This document shows, one piece after another, positions 11,301 through 22,323 of a stretch of DNA of 64,000 nucleotides. Below the pieces are notes generated by a model. That model made no database searches. It was not told where the DNA came from and saw nothing but the letters and a program-made list of their open reading frames with translations. The DNA comes from Mangifera indica (taxonomy: Eukaryota; Streptophyta; Magnoliopsida; Sapindales; Anacardiaceae), in the NCBI RefSeq assembly GCF_011075055.1, contig NC_058139.1, positions 12,421,584 to 12,485,583 on the forward strand. Direction: 5' to 3'. Made by a program: the position numbers and the translations under genes. Each line of letters starts with the position of its first letter. Positions within the stretch are counted from its first letter, which is position 1.

Positions 11301-14300
11301 TTATATGAGTTTGGGTTCTCCTATCTCAATAGCTAGCTTTTAAAGTGTGATTTTTCTAAGGTTCGTATCATTTGGGATCAAAGTCATTATCATTTCTCCC
11401 AATTGCAATCATGCGGCGCAAGTAATAACGCCGACATTGCAGTGTTTGTCCAAGGCTAGCAAGGAGCTAGCACACAGCCAACCCGCATGGGCGTCGGGGC
11501 TATGGAGTGTGGTGATATTTAAGGATCCCAAATACAAGGTATGAGATTTGGATCCTACATTAAAAAATATGGACAACTAGTGTAGGATTTATATAGTCTT
11601 GACTCTTCGTATTATAAAATAATATATATAGAGTATAATAATTTATTAGGAATTACATTTAGGTGAAATAATGGAATTGGGGAGTTATGAAACATGTATG
11701 GTAGGTATGTGCAGTATACATAAAAGGGAGTTAAGATTGTAGAATAAAGAAGGAAAAATATTGTCTTTGAGTTTAGAGAAGTCTTTGACTAATTGGAAGG
11801 CTAAGAGCTTTGGAGGAGTTGATACCTCTTGTTTCTAGCATTGTTGGAGTATTTGTTTTGTTTCAGAGGTTCCTATCAAATTGGTATCAAAGTGTTGTGA
11901 TTCTAAGAATGAGCAAACTTGATTTTGTGAAGAATGAGAGTGGAAGGTGTTTGTTGGTTTGGTGAGCAAATAAAAGACCAAATCATGGCTGTAGATTCAA
12001 GTCATTGACAATATGTCTAGTGGATGAAGGCAAATCTAATGATGACAGTATATAGATCATGAGTGACAAGAAGCAAGAAAAGTGTGGAGAAGTTGATTTA
12101 GTAACCTCAAACTTGACAATGGCCCAAATGGAAAATTGAAAGATTCTGGTGACATCTTAAAACTGGTAGATGTCTAGAATTGTAATCAACAAGTTCAGAT
12201 GGAAAATTGGTCGATTTTAATGAAATCCAATTATTGTAAGTTGTTCATTCACTTGACTATCATGTCTCTATAACAATGGGAGCAAAACAAGAAGATAATG
12301 ATGAAGATATGTGAAAATGGAAAAGTAAAATTTATGATTAGACCAACCCAACCCAGTTCAGAACCTAAATCCTTTAATTCAAACTGAAACCCATTTCAAT
12401 TACACCCAAACATCAACACTCACACAAGCTCCACAATTTCAATCGTCCCACCCACATTTAATAATCCAGACCAAGTCTAACTCAATTAAACCCATTCCGA
12501 TATCCAATCTAGATAATCCCAATCCAACCCAAATTAAATCAATCCAACCCACAATTCAATAAATTAGACCCAATCCAAAACCAAATTGAGTAATCCTAAT
12601 ACTCCACCACCTAAGCTCAACTTGCAGTCTAAGCCCAAATCAACCTAACCAAATTTTCTAATTTTTTCAACAATTGGCTTTTGGATAAAAAAAAGGGAAA
12701 AAATAAAAAACAAATATAAAAACTTTTCCATTTTTTCACCTTGAAGACAAGATGGTTTTCAAAAAGACGAATATTGTTATAGTAGATTATAATAATTAAT
12801 TAATGTTGATTAATCGTGATTATGATACTAATGATATTGATTATTGATATTTTAATTTAAATAATTGATAGGAATTGATATTTGAATATGAATATTAAGA
12901 TACTATTTAATTGAGATAATATTTATATAGGTTAATAATTAATTATGAATAATATTTAGATGAAATAAATGAGATTGAGGAGTTATGAAACATGTATAGT
13001 AGGTATAGATAGTATATATAAAGGGGAGTTAGATTTTTAAAAGAAAAAAGAAAAATATTGTCTTTGAGTTTAGAGTAGTCTTTGGTTGAGTGGGAGGCTA
13101 TGACGTTGGGGAGAACTGACATATTTTGTTGCCAACATTGTTTCATATTGGAATATATGTTCTTTTTTAGAGATTCCTATCAAAGTCCCAAGATAGAACT
13201 TTTATCCCTTGCTTGACCAGCAAAAAGTCATGTCCTACAAGGAACTATTAATTTGCATGACTATATGATATCTAAACAGTGCCCTTTCCAGCTGTTACAA
13301 TTTTACAACCCTTCCATGGTTGCTCTACCTTCTCATAGATAGATAGTCTCCTGCTTGATTTTCATTTGAGGATGAAAAACATTAAGAAATTGTATTAATT
13401 TAGGAAAAAGAGAAATACAATATTGGACCAGTTATGCACTAAAGAAGTCAGTTCACCCTAAGAGAGGGACGCAAAAGTGTGTATATATATGGTACCTATG
13501 TTTGTATAATAAATAAAAAGTCATCTAAAATCTCTACAAGCCTAAATATAAAAAAGCTCTAACTCAAGTCAAGCTATCCACGAAAAACAACAGCAAGAAC
13601 TGGATCCAAAAAGCAAGACTCAATCAACCCAAGACTCCAAATGGCACTTCACCCAAAGGAATAAAAAAAGTGAACAAATCTACTTCTCAAACTATCAGGG
13701 CCTGCAGTCAATTCTTTTAAACATAATGGTGGACATGGGAAACCTACACAAAAAGCAACTAATCAACAGTTTTAATGCAATCAATCACACAGAAATATCA
13801 GTAAACCACTTCAAATTTGGCATTTCATATAATTCATGATTCATTTTCACTTGTTTGGGACACCCTGGGTTCAGATAAAAACTGGAATCTAGGAAAATGT
13901 TCTCTTCCTGTGAAGTACTAAATTTTGATTAGTTAGAAATTACAGCAGTGACAGTAATAATGTTGCTATGAGTCTCTCTTTCTCCGTAAAGTATATCTTC
14001 TAAAAATGATTATAGGTTTTAGATTTGGTTGTCTACGCTTAGACATTTTTTTATGTGTCATTCACTTCTCTTTTCTGAGTTAAAATGATTTATTTATCAC
14101 AGAAAAGAAAACAAAAATGTATCCTAAAGTTTTTGTTAACAGAAGAAACATGTAGGTTTTCACATATAAAATCAAAGACCAAACTAGTGATCTAAACCAA
14201 ATAATGAAAGTAGACAAACTGCAGTAAGTAAAAAAGGTTAGAAGAAAACATACCAATCCTTTCTCATATTGCATAGCCAAGAGTGCAGCAATAAAAAATG

Positions 14301-17300
14301 TCTGGACAGATAAAAAAGCACAAAATTTCAAATACTACAGGCACATATAAAAGTGGTCTAGATATTACACAGAAAGAAGAATCAATAGGGTACTCATCCT
14401 AAGAATAAAAACTTAGTAGCTTTAACAATATATTTCCAGGCTTAACATTTCAAATGTAATGGCAATTACAAGTTGAAAACTTTCCATTTTCCTTTTATTA
14501 TTTTTTGGATATCAAACAAAATGACTTTGCAATTAGTAAAACAGATGAAGCCAACTCAAATCAATAAAACCTTATAGCAAGCGTTTCAAAAGTATTTTTA
14601 ACCACTTTTTGTTTGTAATTTAACCATCTATGCCACCAAGAATTAGAACTTCCGTTTTCTTATTGAGAAAAAAAACTAGGTAGTACTTCAAATTTGTCAA
14701 ACCTTAAATTTTAGTATTCCAAAAGATTAAGATATATAAGCAATAATTCATATGCACTAAAAAAAGAAACACATACACACAGAGTCTAAAAGCACCAGAA
14801 AAAGCTCCAAGTGGCTGGATTAGTAGAAGAAGAAAGATAATATGAGATTTCAATGGTAAATTAGATACCTTGTCCCCAATTTCAGAAACAAATATTAATG
14901 AGAATGCTGCAGTAAACCCTGACTTTGCGATTGCAGCTAGAAGTGATATTGGTCCTCCTTTGGCAAAGGCAATCAATGAAAATACTAAAGTGCACCCAAA
15001 CAGCACAATAGCAATAGAGAGAGGATATGGAATTCGACCTGGAGGCTTTTGACTGCAAATTCATGAAAATATATACAAGAGTTGAACTGAAGGTGATCAG
15101 CAGTGGCCCAATTGCAAGAAGATTGATGACATATAACATCATTTTCAATAGTTTGTTTACCAATAGAATTTGGTTACTATGTGTGCCTGAAAACTAAAAG
15201 CCAAGTTTCATTGAATTCATGAGCTCAAACTACAACTATAACCTAATCTGAACATATATATGAAGAGTTGGAAAATAGGTTCTTGTCAAGACAAACTAAA
15301 TCCTACAGAATGTTTTGTAAAAATGTAAACTGCAGGGCAGAAAAACCCAATCTTAAAAATGTTAATAAAATTGGAAATGATGCAGGAATATGCTATCTCT
15401 TCAAGAGAGGGAAATCTAGAACCGTCTAAGGAGGGCTATTTTTCAAGTTATTCAAATAAAATACAATAACTATTAGACTAGAACAGAACAGGAACTGCAA
15501 CAAGGGCAGCAGGAGAACTAGATTACTTCTTTGCATATAAAATTAGTAGTTAGTACATTAGAATCTTAAGATACTACTTTTAGATTCTTATCTTTCTGTT
15601 GCTTGTTAAATTATCTGTACAGTACCATGCCCTCAAAGTTCAACTAACATCCAGAACTGCTTTTCAAGATTTATTTTAGATTAAAATCTACATAGAGAGA
15701 TATCATTAACACTAATCAAAATGTTATTTTATAAGTTTAGACCATACGAATTCATCATCCATTAGCATCACAAGATCATTCAGTTCAGTGTAACTCACTT
15801 TTCAGATGAACCTTCACTGGGTGGACGACTGACAAAGATCTTTTCATCGTCATTTTCCTTTCTGCCTTCATAGCCCCCAGATCCAATACCAACATTAGAT
15901 GCTTGGGCTTTGACGTTGCCCCGTGAAGACTTCAATCTTGATATTTCTCTACATCTTACTAGAAACAAGTTATGCATACTGTTACATAATGACGCTAAAT
16001 AACCATAAACACCAAATATACTTGCAAAAAGTAGAACTGAAAAGATTTAAGAAAGTAACTGAATTAAAGGAAGCCTGCATATAATTAAGTAAAACCTCAA
16101 GGTGAATAAACTTGTAATAATGCTAGACATCCTAAAAGTAATTCCAAAATTCTTATCCTGAGTGATGTGTAATCCTATATGGTGTTGAGCTGTAAAAGAA
16201 CTGGTGATTTGGTAAATGATATCACAATGCCAGAAAGGTGACACATCATTTGGAATGTGGCTTTTGAGATAACTTTTGTAATGTGTAGCATTACACATAA
16301 ACTTGTTAACTTTTTATGCAAGAATATATTCTGTGGAGAACTGGGATGCATAAGCATTAACTTTAAGTAAACTAAAATTGTCCACTTTCAGAAATTTGGG
16401 TTCCCATTTGTAAGATAAACCCATTATCTTGAGTGGCCTGAAAAATTTGGGATGTTACTCTAAAGTCACGAAACCATAACTACCAGTGATATACCCAGAG
16501 ATAAAACTTAGGGGGGTCATGGTTAGAATAACACAGGTGAATTTTATATCAAAATAAAAACAAATAGTCAAATATTTGTATTAATAGAATATTCATTAAG
16601 TAATTTCTTCATAATTGTCTTCGACGTAATTTCATCTTTTGAAAGTGTTGTACAATGACTTTATTATCAATATTATCAAATACATTCTTTTCTATACAAG
16701 CAACCCGGGTTAAATCCGAATCGAGTTGGCTTAATCTCAAAAATCAGTTCGATTCGGCTCAGCTCTATTCAAATTTGTTTAGTTCGAATTCAAGCTAAAT
16801 TCCAATAGAAAGATTTGACTTATTTTTTTAAATCAAATCAAACTCAAGCTTAGGTGTTCGATTCAAATTTGACTTAAATTCATAGTTGAAATATGTAGTT
16901 TGAATTTGTGGCTCAAGTTCAATATGAATTCATGGCTTGAATCGATAATTCAAATTTGTGGCATAGATTCGTGATTCAAGTTCATGGTTCATTGATGAAG
17001 TGACATTATTTTACTCAAATAATGGGCAAAATGATGCATTTTGTACATGAGTCACAAACTCAACCCATGAATCCAACCCACAAATTCGAGTTACCGAATC
17101 AAGTCATAAATTTAAGTTGAACTTAAGTTAAACCGAACCAAACCATTTTTTATTCAAACCAATCTCAAGCCACTCTTAATTTTGGCTTGATTAACTTAAG
17201 TCAAACTCAAGTCAGACTATTTTTTATTCAATCCGAACTTGAGTCAAAGAGTATTCAAGCTCGATTCGATTCATATCCACCTCTATAAACAACTGAACTA

Positions 17301-20300
17301 TCATTCATCCATTGATAAATTCATTAAATCACAAAACAATATATTTAGACATTTTTTGATATTCTGATAGAATATTACAACGTGATTTTATCGACATGAT
17401 GCTCTTTCTTTTTCCAAAACAACCTCAACGTGATTTCATCTTTAGGGCATATTGTAAGAGTTATTTAATTAGAATCTTGATAGAGGTGTGTTGAAATGTT
17501 TAACACTTGGCACTAGCAAAAATTGAGAGGAGAAGAGTGGTTGACAACAACTTTCGTTTTAATTGGAGTGAGAGTAGAACACTTTTTATCAAGATGGAAA
17601 GAGGGATATGTTATATTATATGATTGAAACTAATAGGACGAGTAAAACTGAAAATTTTTCTAAACTTATGGATTTTTTTAAAAATTCAAAGAGGGTTAAG
17701 TTTCAATTTTTCTAAACTTGTGGATTTTTTTGAAAAGTCAAGGAGGTGACCCTTCTTGACGCTACCTAAATCTGCTAATAATAACCACCCACTCAATGGA
17801 CATTGGTGGAGAAAGTGTTTATGAACAAATACATAAGCAGGTCCTCTCACACAAGGAAAAGTCAATCCGACTCCAAAATTAAACAAAGGTAGAGAGTGAG
17901 AAATGAGAAACTAATTTACAAAATTGACATTGCATGAGTTATCTAGTTATTGAAAATCCTACGATGTTATGTGATATTAATTATGTTTTAGATTTTGGTT
18001 ACATGTGGTTTTAGAGAATGGTTGTTCTAAAACTAAATGTATTTTGCAAAATGTTTCATATTTTTTTTTTAATTTTCTTTTGCTAAATTGATGAAATCTT
18101 GCAATTTTATGTCTAATTCAATCTATTAGTAAGTTATGTAGCATAGTTAAAGAATCCAATGTATGAAAAAGAAAATGGGCATCAAACCCCATTTGGGTTT
18201 AATGTAAGACATAGAAATTGCAAACCCAAATGGGGTTTCTTTCTCTTTGTTTGGGTTTGAAGTGGCAAGGTGGTTCAGTATGATTTGGAGCTATGCAAAA
18301 TAGATATGAAAAAGGTCTTTCTGAATGGAAGGAGGAAGTTTATATAGATCAACTTGAAGGTTTTCACTTAGGAAGCAAAGGTCACGTGGTGTGTAAACTT
18401 AAGAAGTCAATATATATGGACTAAAATAGGCTTCCTGACAATGATAAACTAAATTCAATATCATTGTTATGTCTTTTGGAATTAAGGAAAATGCTATAGT
18501 TGTATATACCAAAAGATTAGTGAGAGAAAATTTATATTTTTAGCCTTATATGTTGATGATAGTTTGTTTAAAGCAAATTATTTAGGCATATTGCATGAGA
18601 GTAAAAGTTTTCTCTTAGAGAATTTTGAGTTGAAAGATATGGGAAATGCTTCTTACGTCATTGGGATAATATATCCCAAAAAAGATTAAAAGGAATTATA
18701 GGTCTATCTCAGAAAGCATATATCAATAAAATTCTCAAAAAGTTCAATATAAGTAAATGTTCAACCAAGGATATTCCCATTTAGAGGATGATAAATTTAG
18801 TCTCATGCAATGTCCAAAAAATGAATTAGAACAAAACGAAATGGAATCAATTCCTTATGCCTACATAGTTGAAAACTAAATGAATCTGCAGACTTATACT
18901 AGACAAGATATGAGCTTTGCAGTAAGAATAATATGCAAGACATCAAAGCAATCCAGGAATTGATCACTAGAAGGCTAAAAGGAAAGTTTTGAGGCACTAC
19001 AATGATCAAAGAATTACACGTTCACATACAGGAGATTTGATCAACTGGAGATAGTCGGATACTCAGTTGGATGTCTCAATAACAAGTAGTCCACTTTTGG
19101 TTATCTATTTCTATTAGCAGAAAGAAAGTTTCATGGAAAAGTGTCAAACATTTTGTCATTGCTTCATCCACAATGGAAGCAAAATTTGTTGCTTGCTCTG
19201 AAGCTACAATTCATATTCATGAGTTATAAATGCGGAAATTCATTTCAGAGTTTGGGGTTGTCAACACCATGGCCTGACAACTAAAATTTTATTATGACAT
19301 CTCCACAACAATATTCTTCTCCAAAAACAACAACTACTCTAGAGGTTTCAAACAAATGGATTGAAGTATTTTGCAGTTAAGGAGCAGGTTCAGAACTAGA
19401 CACTGTCCATTCAGCACATTAGTACTGATCTCATAATTGTCATACCATTAACAAAGGGTTTGCAACCCAAGTTGTTTAAGGAACATGTTCTTAGGATGAA
19501 TCTTGATTGTAATGATATTTTGTAGTGACACTCTTTAGCTCAATAATATATATCTGTAATTTATAAGTTTTCAGGTTCTATAATTTTTAGCTATACATTA
19601 TTGTTTAATGTTAACAAGAAAAATACCCTAATAAGTCATTATCGTGGACCATAACGAAATTATAATATAATATTTTCATTTAAAGAACCCTATATATATA
19701 CTGGAAAATTACTCTAAAGTCAAGGAACCATAACCAGCCACTCGATGGAGGTGGGTGAAGAAAGTGTTAACAGGTCCTTTATCTCACAACACACGGAAAA
19801 ATCCAATCAGATTTCGAAATTAAGAAATTAAAGAAAGGCAAAGAGTAAAAAGAAAGAAACTGGTTTACAGATAAGTGAAGACGTTGTTGTCGACAACAAA
19901 CAGAGGTACGCACAAATCGAGAAGAAGTGAATATGCATGAGTTACTTTTCAGATTTTGATTACACCCAATATCAGTTGCCTCTAAAACCCTCAACCCAGA
20001 TAGCTCAAATTCAACAAATACTCATTAAATCGTGTAACAATGAACATACAACACTTTAATTACTACAAGTAAAATTTCTTTGTCGCCAACAGACTTCAAA
20101 ATTACCCATCAAAATTAATGCAAAACAAGAAATTCATATACACACAGTTGACATCGTATTTAAATCAGAAAAAAAAAAATAAGAGAAGAAACACTTTAGT
20201 AAAGATAAGATAGAACTTACATGAACGTGACAGGGGGTTTCTAGATGAGTTACCACCATATGGCAATGAATCAGCAAGGACTAACAAGGGAAATTTCCCT

Positions 20301-20338
20301 CTTGAAACGAATGGTTTACTGAGAGCCAAATTCTGCAT
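8368..20338 (-). CDS. CMT1: GDT1-like chloroplast Mn2+/Ca2+ transporter, PAM71-HL/CMT1 type, 352 aa
   Basis: Ten exons: 20221-20338, 15799-15958, 14869-15052, 14254-14301, 10231-10327, 9947-10110, 9663-9728, 9190-9240, 8527-8631 and 8368-8433. They join in frame to 1059 nt. Both UPF0016/GDT1 signature motifs are present: EIGDKT at residues 150-155 and EWGDRS at 280-285. Each lies at the start of a block of hydrophobic helices (TFFIAALLAMQYEKGL; MLATIALGAAQSPWGVASGA). The N-terminal 100 residues are basic and Ser-rich, fitting a transit peptide. QFQTTLPIGEYAA and LMFFGLKSIKDAWDLP match the CMT1/PAM71-HL (At4g13590) branch rather than thylakoid PAM71. The family moves Mn2+ or Ca2+ across plastid membranes, CMT1 at the inner envelope. 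All introns are GT-AG. Introns 1 and 4 are about 4 kb and hold transposons. The ATG at 20338 is the first in frame. The assignment to this branch is from memory of the family. Confidence 0.92.
8640..9063. repeat. AT-rich intronic segment, possible decayed TIR element
   Basis: This lies in intron 8 of the transporter gene. The left side reads GGGATTTGGTTCAAGG and the right side ends near TTTTTATCAAACATG, so the ends are roughly inverted. Similar GTTTGGT-ended, very AT-rich stretches occur at about 25890, 43370, 52910 and 62280. They may be one old miniature element family. The ends are too decayed for a firm call. Confidence 0.3.
11135..13182 (+). mobile_element. Short non-coding LTR retrotransposon in transporter intron 4
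   Basis: Two direct repeats start TG and end CA: 11135-11878 and 12775-13182. They share long blocks, including GAGTTATGAAACATGTAT and AAAAATATTGTCTTTGAGTT, and the common end TTCCTATCA. Directly after the first LTR stands TTGGTATCAAAGTG, the primer binding site type complementary to tRNA-iMet. Flanking 5-bp sequences are AAGTT (11130-11134) and AAGTC (13183-13187), a one-mismatch target duplication. The 0.9-kb interior has no recognisable gag or pol, only a C/A-rich Pro/Asn-type low-complexity tract (about 12340-12660). It is therefore a non-autonomous element. The first LTR is about 336 bp longer because of a nested insertion. Confidence 0.8.
11232..11615. mobile_element. Nested insertion with short direct terminal repeats (TRIM-like)
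   Basis: This stretch is present in the left LTR and absent from the right LTR of the 11135-13182 element, so it was inserted later. Its two ends are direct repeats about 75 bp long: GTATGAGACTTGAATCCCAC near 11251 and GTATGAGATTTGGATCCTAC near 11539. Both continue with GACAACTAGTGT.GGATTTATAT. After the first repeat comes TTTGGGATCAAAGTC, a weak primer-binding-site resemblance. The middle is the only GC-rich patch of the intron (about 11410-11510). Short LTR-like repeats around a non-coding core fit a TRIM element, but the exact ends are not defined. Confidence 0.5.
16484..17780. mobile_element. hAT-like non-autonomous DNA transposon, 1297 bp
   Basis: The left end is CAGTGATATACCCAGAG followed by a GGGGGGTC run. 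The right end is GTGACCC..GCTACCTAAATC followed by TGCTAATA. Read inverted, the right end matches the common plant hAT terminus CAGTGGCGGAT..AGG in degraded form. An 8-bp target duplication, ATAACTAC at 16476-16483 and ATAACCAC at 17781-17788 (one mismatch), fits the hAT superfamily. Independent proof of insertion is that the sequence interrupted here is contiguous in a second copy near 19709-19760. The interior, 16690-17290, is non-coding and full of inverted GAATTCAAG/CTTGAATT-type words. This may be a further nested miniature element. Confidence 0.75.
17640..17755. repeat. Short tandem duplication inside the hAT-like element
   Basis: The phrase TTTTTCTAAACTT.TGGATTTTTTT.AAAA.TCAA occurs twice in a row, at about 17653-17690 and 17707-17745, spaced by about 54 bases. 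It lies just inside the right end of the hAT-like element, where subterminal repeats are usual for this superfamily. Confidence 0.6.
17781..18005. repeat. First copy of a diverged direct repeat flanking a Copia relic
   Basis: The sequence from CACTCAATGGACATTGGTGG through AGAAAGTGTT, CAGGTCCT.TCTCACA.AAGG and TGCATGAGTTA is found again, diverged, at 19735-19990. The first copy also includes 16452-16483 upstream of the hAT-like insertion. The second copy shows that the two parts were once contiguous. A Copia pol relic lies between the copies. They may be old LTRs of that element or a duplicated piece of intron 1; I cannot decide. Confidence 0.65.
18225..19527 (+). mobile_element. Copia (Ty1) retrotransposon pol relic: reverse transcriptase and RNase H
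   Basis: Translated fragments follow the order of Ty1/copia pol, broken by many stops and frameshifts. They are NGR.EEVYIDQLEGFHLGSKGH, VCKLKKSIY (near 18390), LYVDDSL-type residues near 18555, GLSQKAYINKILKKFNISKC (about 18705-18765), TRQDMSFAV, VSWKSVKHFVIASSTMEAKF (RNase H, about 19130-19190) and PLTKGLQPKLFKEHV (about 19445-19490). It lies in intron 1 of the transporter, antisense to the gene. The gag, protease and integrase regions are missing, so this is a truncated dead copy. Confidence 0.85.
19705..19990. repeat. Second, uninterrupted copy of the intron-1 direct repeat
   Basis: TTACTCTAAAGTCAAGGAAC, CATAACCAGCCACTCGATGG and the following 230 bases match, in diverged form, the pieces at 16452-16483 and 17781-18005. 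It serves as the empty-site reference for the hAT-like insertion. It also lies on the opposite side of the Copia relic from the first copy. Confidence 0.65.
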
Positions 20339-20860
20339 ATTTTTTGTTTTCACTCAAAGAGGTACATAAATTAATTTCAATTCACATCCATTCAAAAGTG
20401 TTTTTGGTTTTCAAAATCCTGAAAATGGATAACGAGAGCAACACCAAACTCTGCTCGTTCGACTGGAGAACATGCGGAGAGAGTATTAGTTCAGTTTAGT
20501 TTGGAAGGCTGATGCAGCGCTTTTGGCTGGCTGCCACTTGTATAGTGGAGATAAAATCGGAAGCTTTTAGATGGGTGAATAGAACGACGACGTTTTGACC
20601 AACTTCTGGGTTTTGGCACTTGTATAAAGGTTTGACTATTTTGTGAATGGAGGTTTGAACCAAGTCAATTTGGGCGCAGGCCCATATAGGCCACAGTTAA
20701 ATTTGGGCTAATCAAAATTTTAGCCTAGGCCCATTTAAAGCTGAGATAAATCACGGCTAAATTAAAGTTTGGTCCCAGGCCTAGAAGGGCCCGACAGTAA
20801 GTAGTTATTTCATAAATTACGGCTTATCAACTCTGGGCCCAAGGCCTATATTTGAGAAAT
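20339..20860 (-). promoter_or_regulatory. Transporter gene promoter with several GGCCCA/TGGGCC elements
   Basis: Within 520 bases upstream of the ATG the sequence is less AT-rich than its surroundings. It carries GGCCCA at 20679-20684 and 20728-20733, AGGCC words nearby, GGGCCC around 20787 and TGGGCCC at 20834-20840. GGCCCA/TGGGCC is the plant site II (TCP-binding) element, frequent in promoters of constitutive, organelle-related genes. No obvious TATA box stands at the usual distance. The use as a promoter is inferred from position. Confidence 0.5.
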
Positions 20861-22155
20861 TTAGTTATGTTTAAAAGTTCATGAAAGGTGAGAACTTTCT
20901 ATCATGTTTATGGTTGGATTAGTTGAAGGGATTTAGTTGATCCACTTGTTTTTTTTTTTTTAATGACAAAACATGAATGGGGTACTCATGAAACAATATT
21001 ATTTATAGTAATGTTATCATTTAATTATATAATTAAATTTATATATATATATTAATATTATACGATATAACTCTTTATTAACCAAACTCACAGAATAACA
21101 TCTGAAAGGAAACAAATTATCATAAAGTGATGAATCATTTTAAAACAACTTCAAAAGCGAATTAACTTGAAATGTGGATAACAACCCTTCTTTATGAAAC
21201 TAAAGCATAAAATTATTTCTATAAGTAACGTGAGCTAAACCTATGATACATATCATCAATTTGACGATGCACATGAGACATGTTCAACAAGAACTTATGA
21301 TGATTTGAATTGCCACAACAAGTGCATAACACGAAGTGTATGACAAATTAAATAGATAAACAAAATCATGGTTTTCATAATGTACAAAAAAAAAGACCTT
21401 AAGTCTCTATGTGTCATGCATTCGTAAATAAAGGTGAAAAGTTTAAGTTGCACTTACACACTATAAAATATGGGTTAGTTATTATATATTAAAACTTTTT
21501 TTTTTTTAAACCAAACTCACTTAATAACACATAATAGACAACAAACCACTTAAAAGTAACAAGTTATATAGATAATAATTATTTTTATTCTTTACCTATA
21601 GATAAAAACCCTTTGTCCAAAAACGGTGATCTATCTGAAGATTTTCTTCTCTTCTCTTATATTCATTATTTAAAAGTAACAACTTATTATTAAATTAAAG
21701 TCATATAATTATCATATTCTCATATAAAATGAAAAAAAAATCAGTTTAATAAATATAACGTATAAAAGCGGTAACCATACATTTTTGCCGTATAAATATA
21801 AAAGAATTATACAAAAATATGAGGGACACTAAATCCTTAAGAATCTTTTTATACCATTAATCGATAGTCTGTCACTAATCAATAGAAACGTAAATATCAG
21901 ATCTATAGAAAGACATACACTCCTTAATCAATCAATCAATGCAATAATGTAACGGATGATATGGCATAAACTCCATAGTCAATCTCTGCCTCCCATCACA
22001 AGTCATTTTCCTCCATTTTCAAATCGTTATCTGTTTCGCTTCCTCCTTAACATATATATACATATGTCCACGCTATACTACAATGAAATCATTAGAAGAG
22101 TGACACGTTGCCACATTTGATTTGACCATATGAGAGAGTTACATGTTATATGTTT

Positions 22156-22323
22156 GAGTAATGTTATTATGTATATACTTTTTATAATTTGGATACATAG
22201 ATAATACGTAATTATATTATTAAATATTATTTTATTTTTAATTCAAAATTATTCAATTACATGATGATACATAATCTATGTATCTAAATTGTATATTAAA
22301 AATATATACACATAATTTTATTA
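22156..22323. mobile_element. Miniature inverted-repeat element (MITE-A), copy 1, 168 bp
   Basis: The left end GAGTAATGTTATTATGTATA and the right end TATATACACATAATTTTATTA are inverted repeats that extend inward around GGATACATAGAT / ATCTATGTATC. Flanks are TATATGTTT (22147-22155) and TATATTTTT (22324-22332), a 9-bp target duplication with one mismatch. The element is non-coding. It is the same family as 30173-30343, sharing the ends and the central TTATTTTTAATT.AAAAT. Confidence 0.75.

Noticed and set aside
12340..12660. A Pro/Asn-rich coding region in the LTR element interior
   Set aside because: Repeated CCAA/CCCA words give such residues in more than one frame, and stops interrupt every frame.
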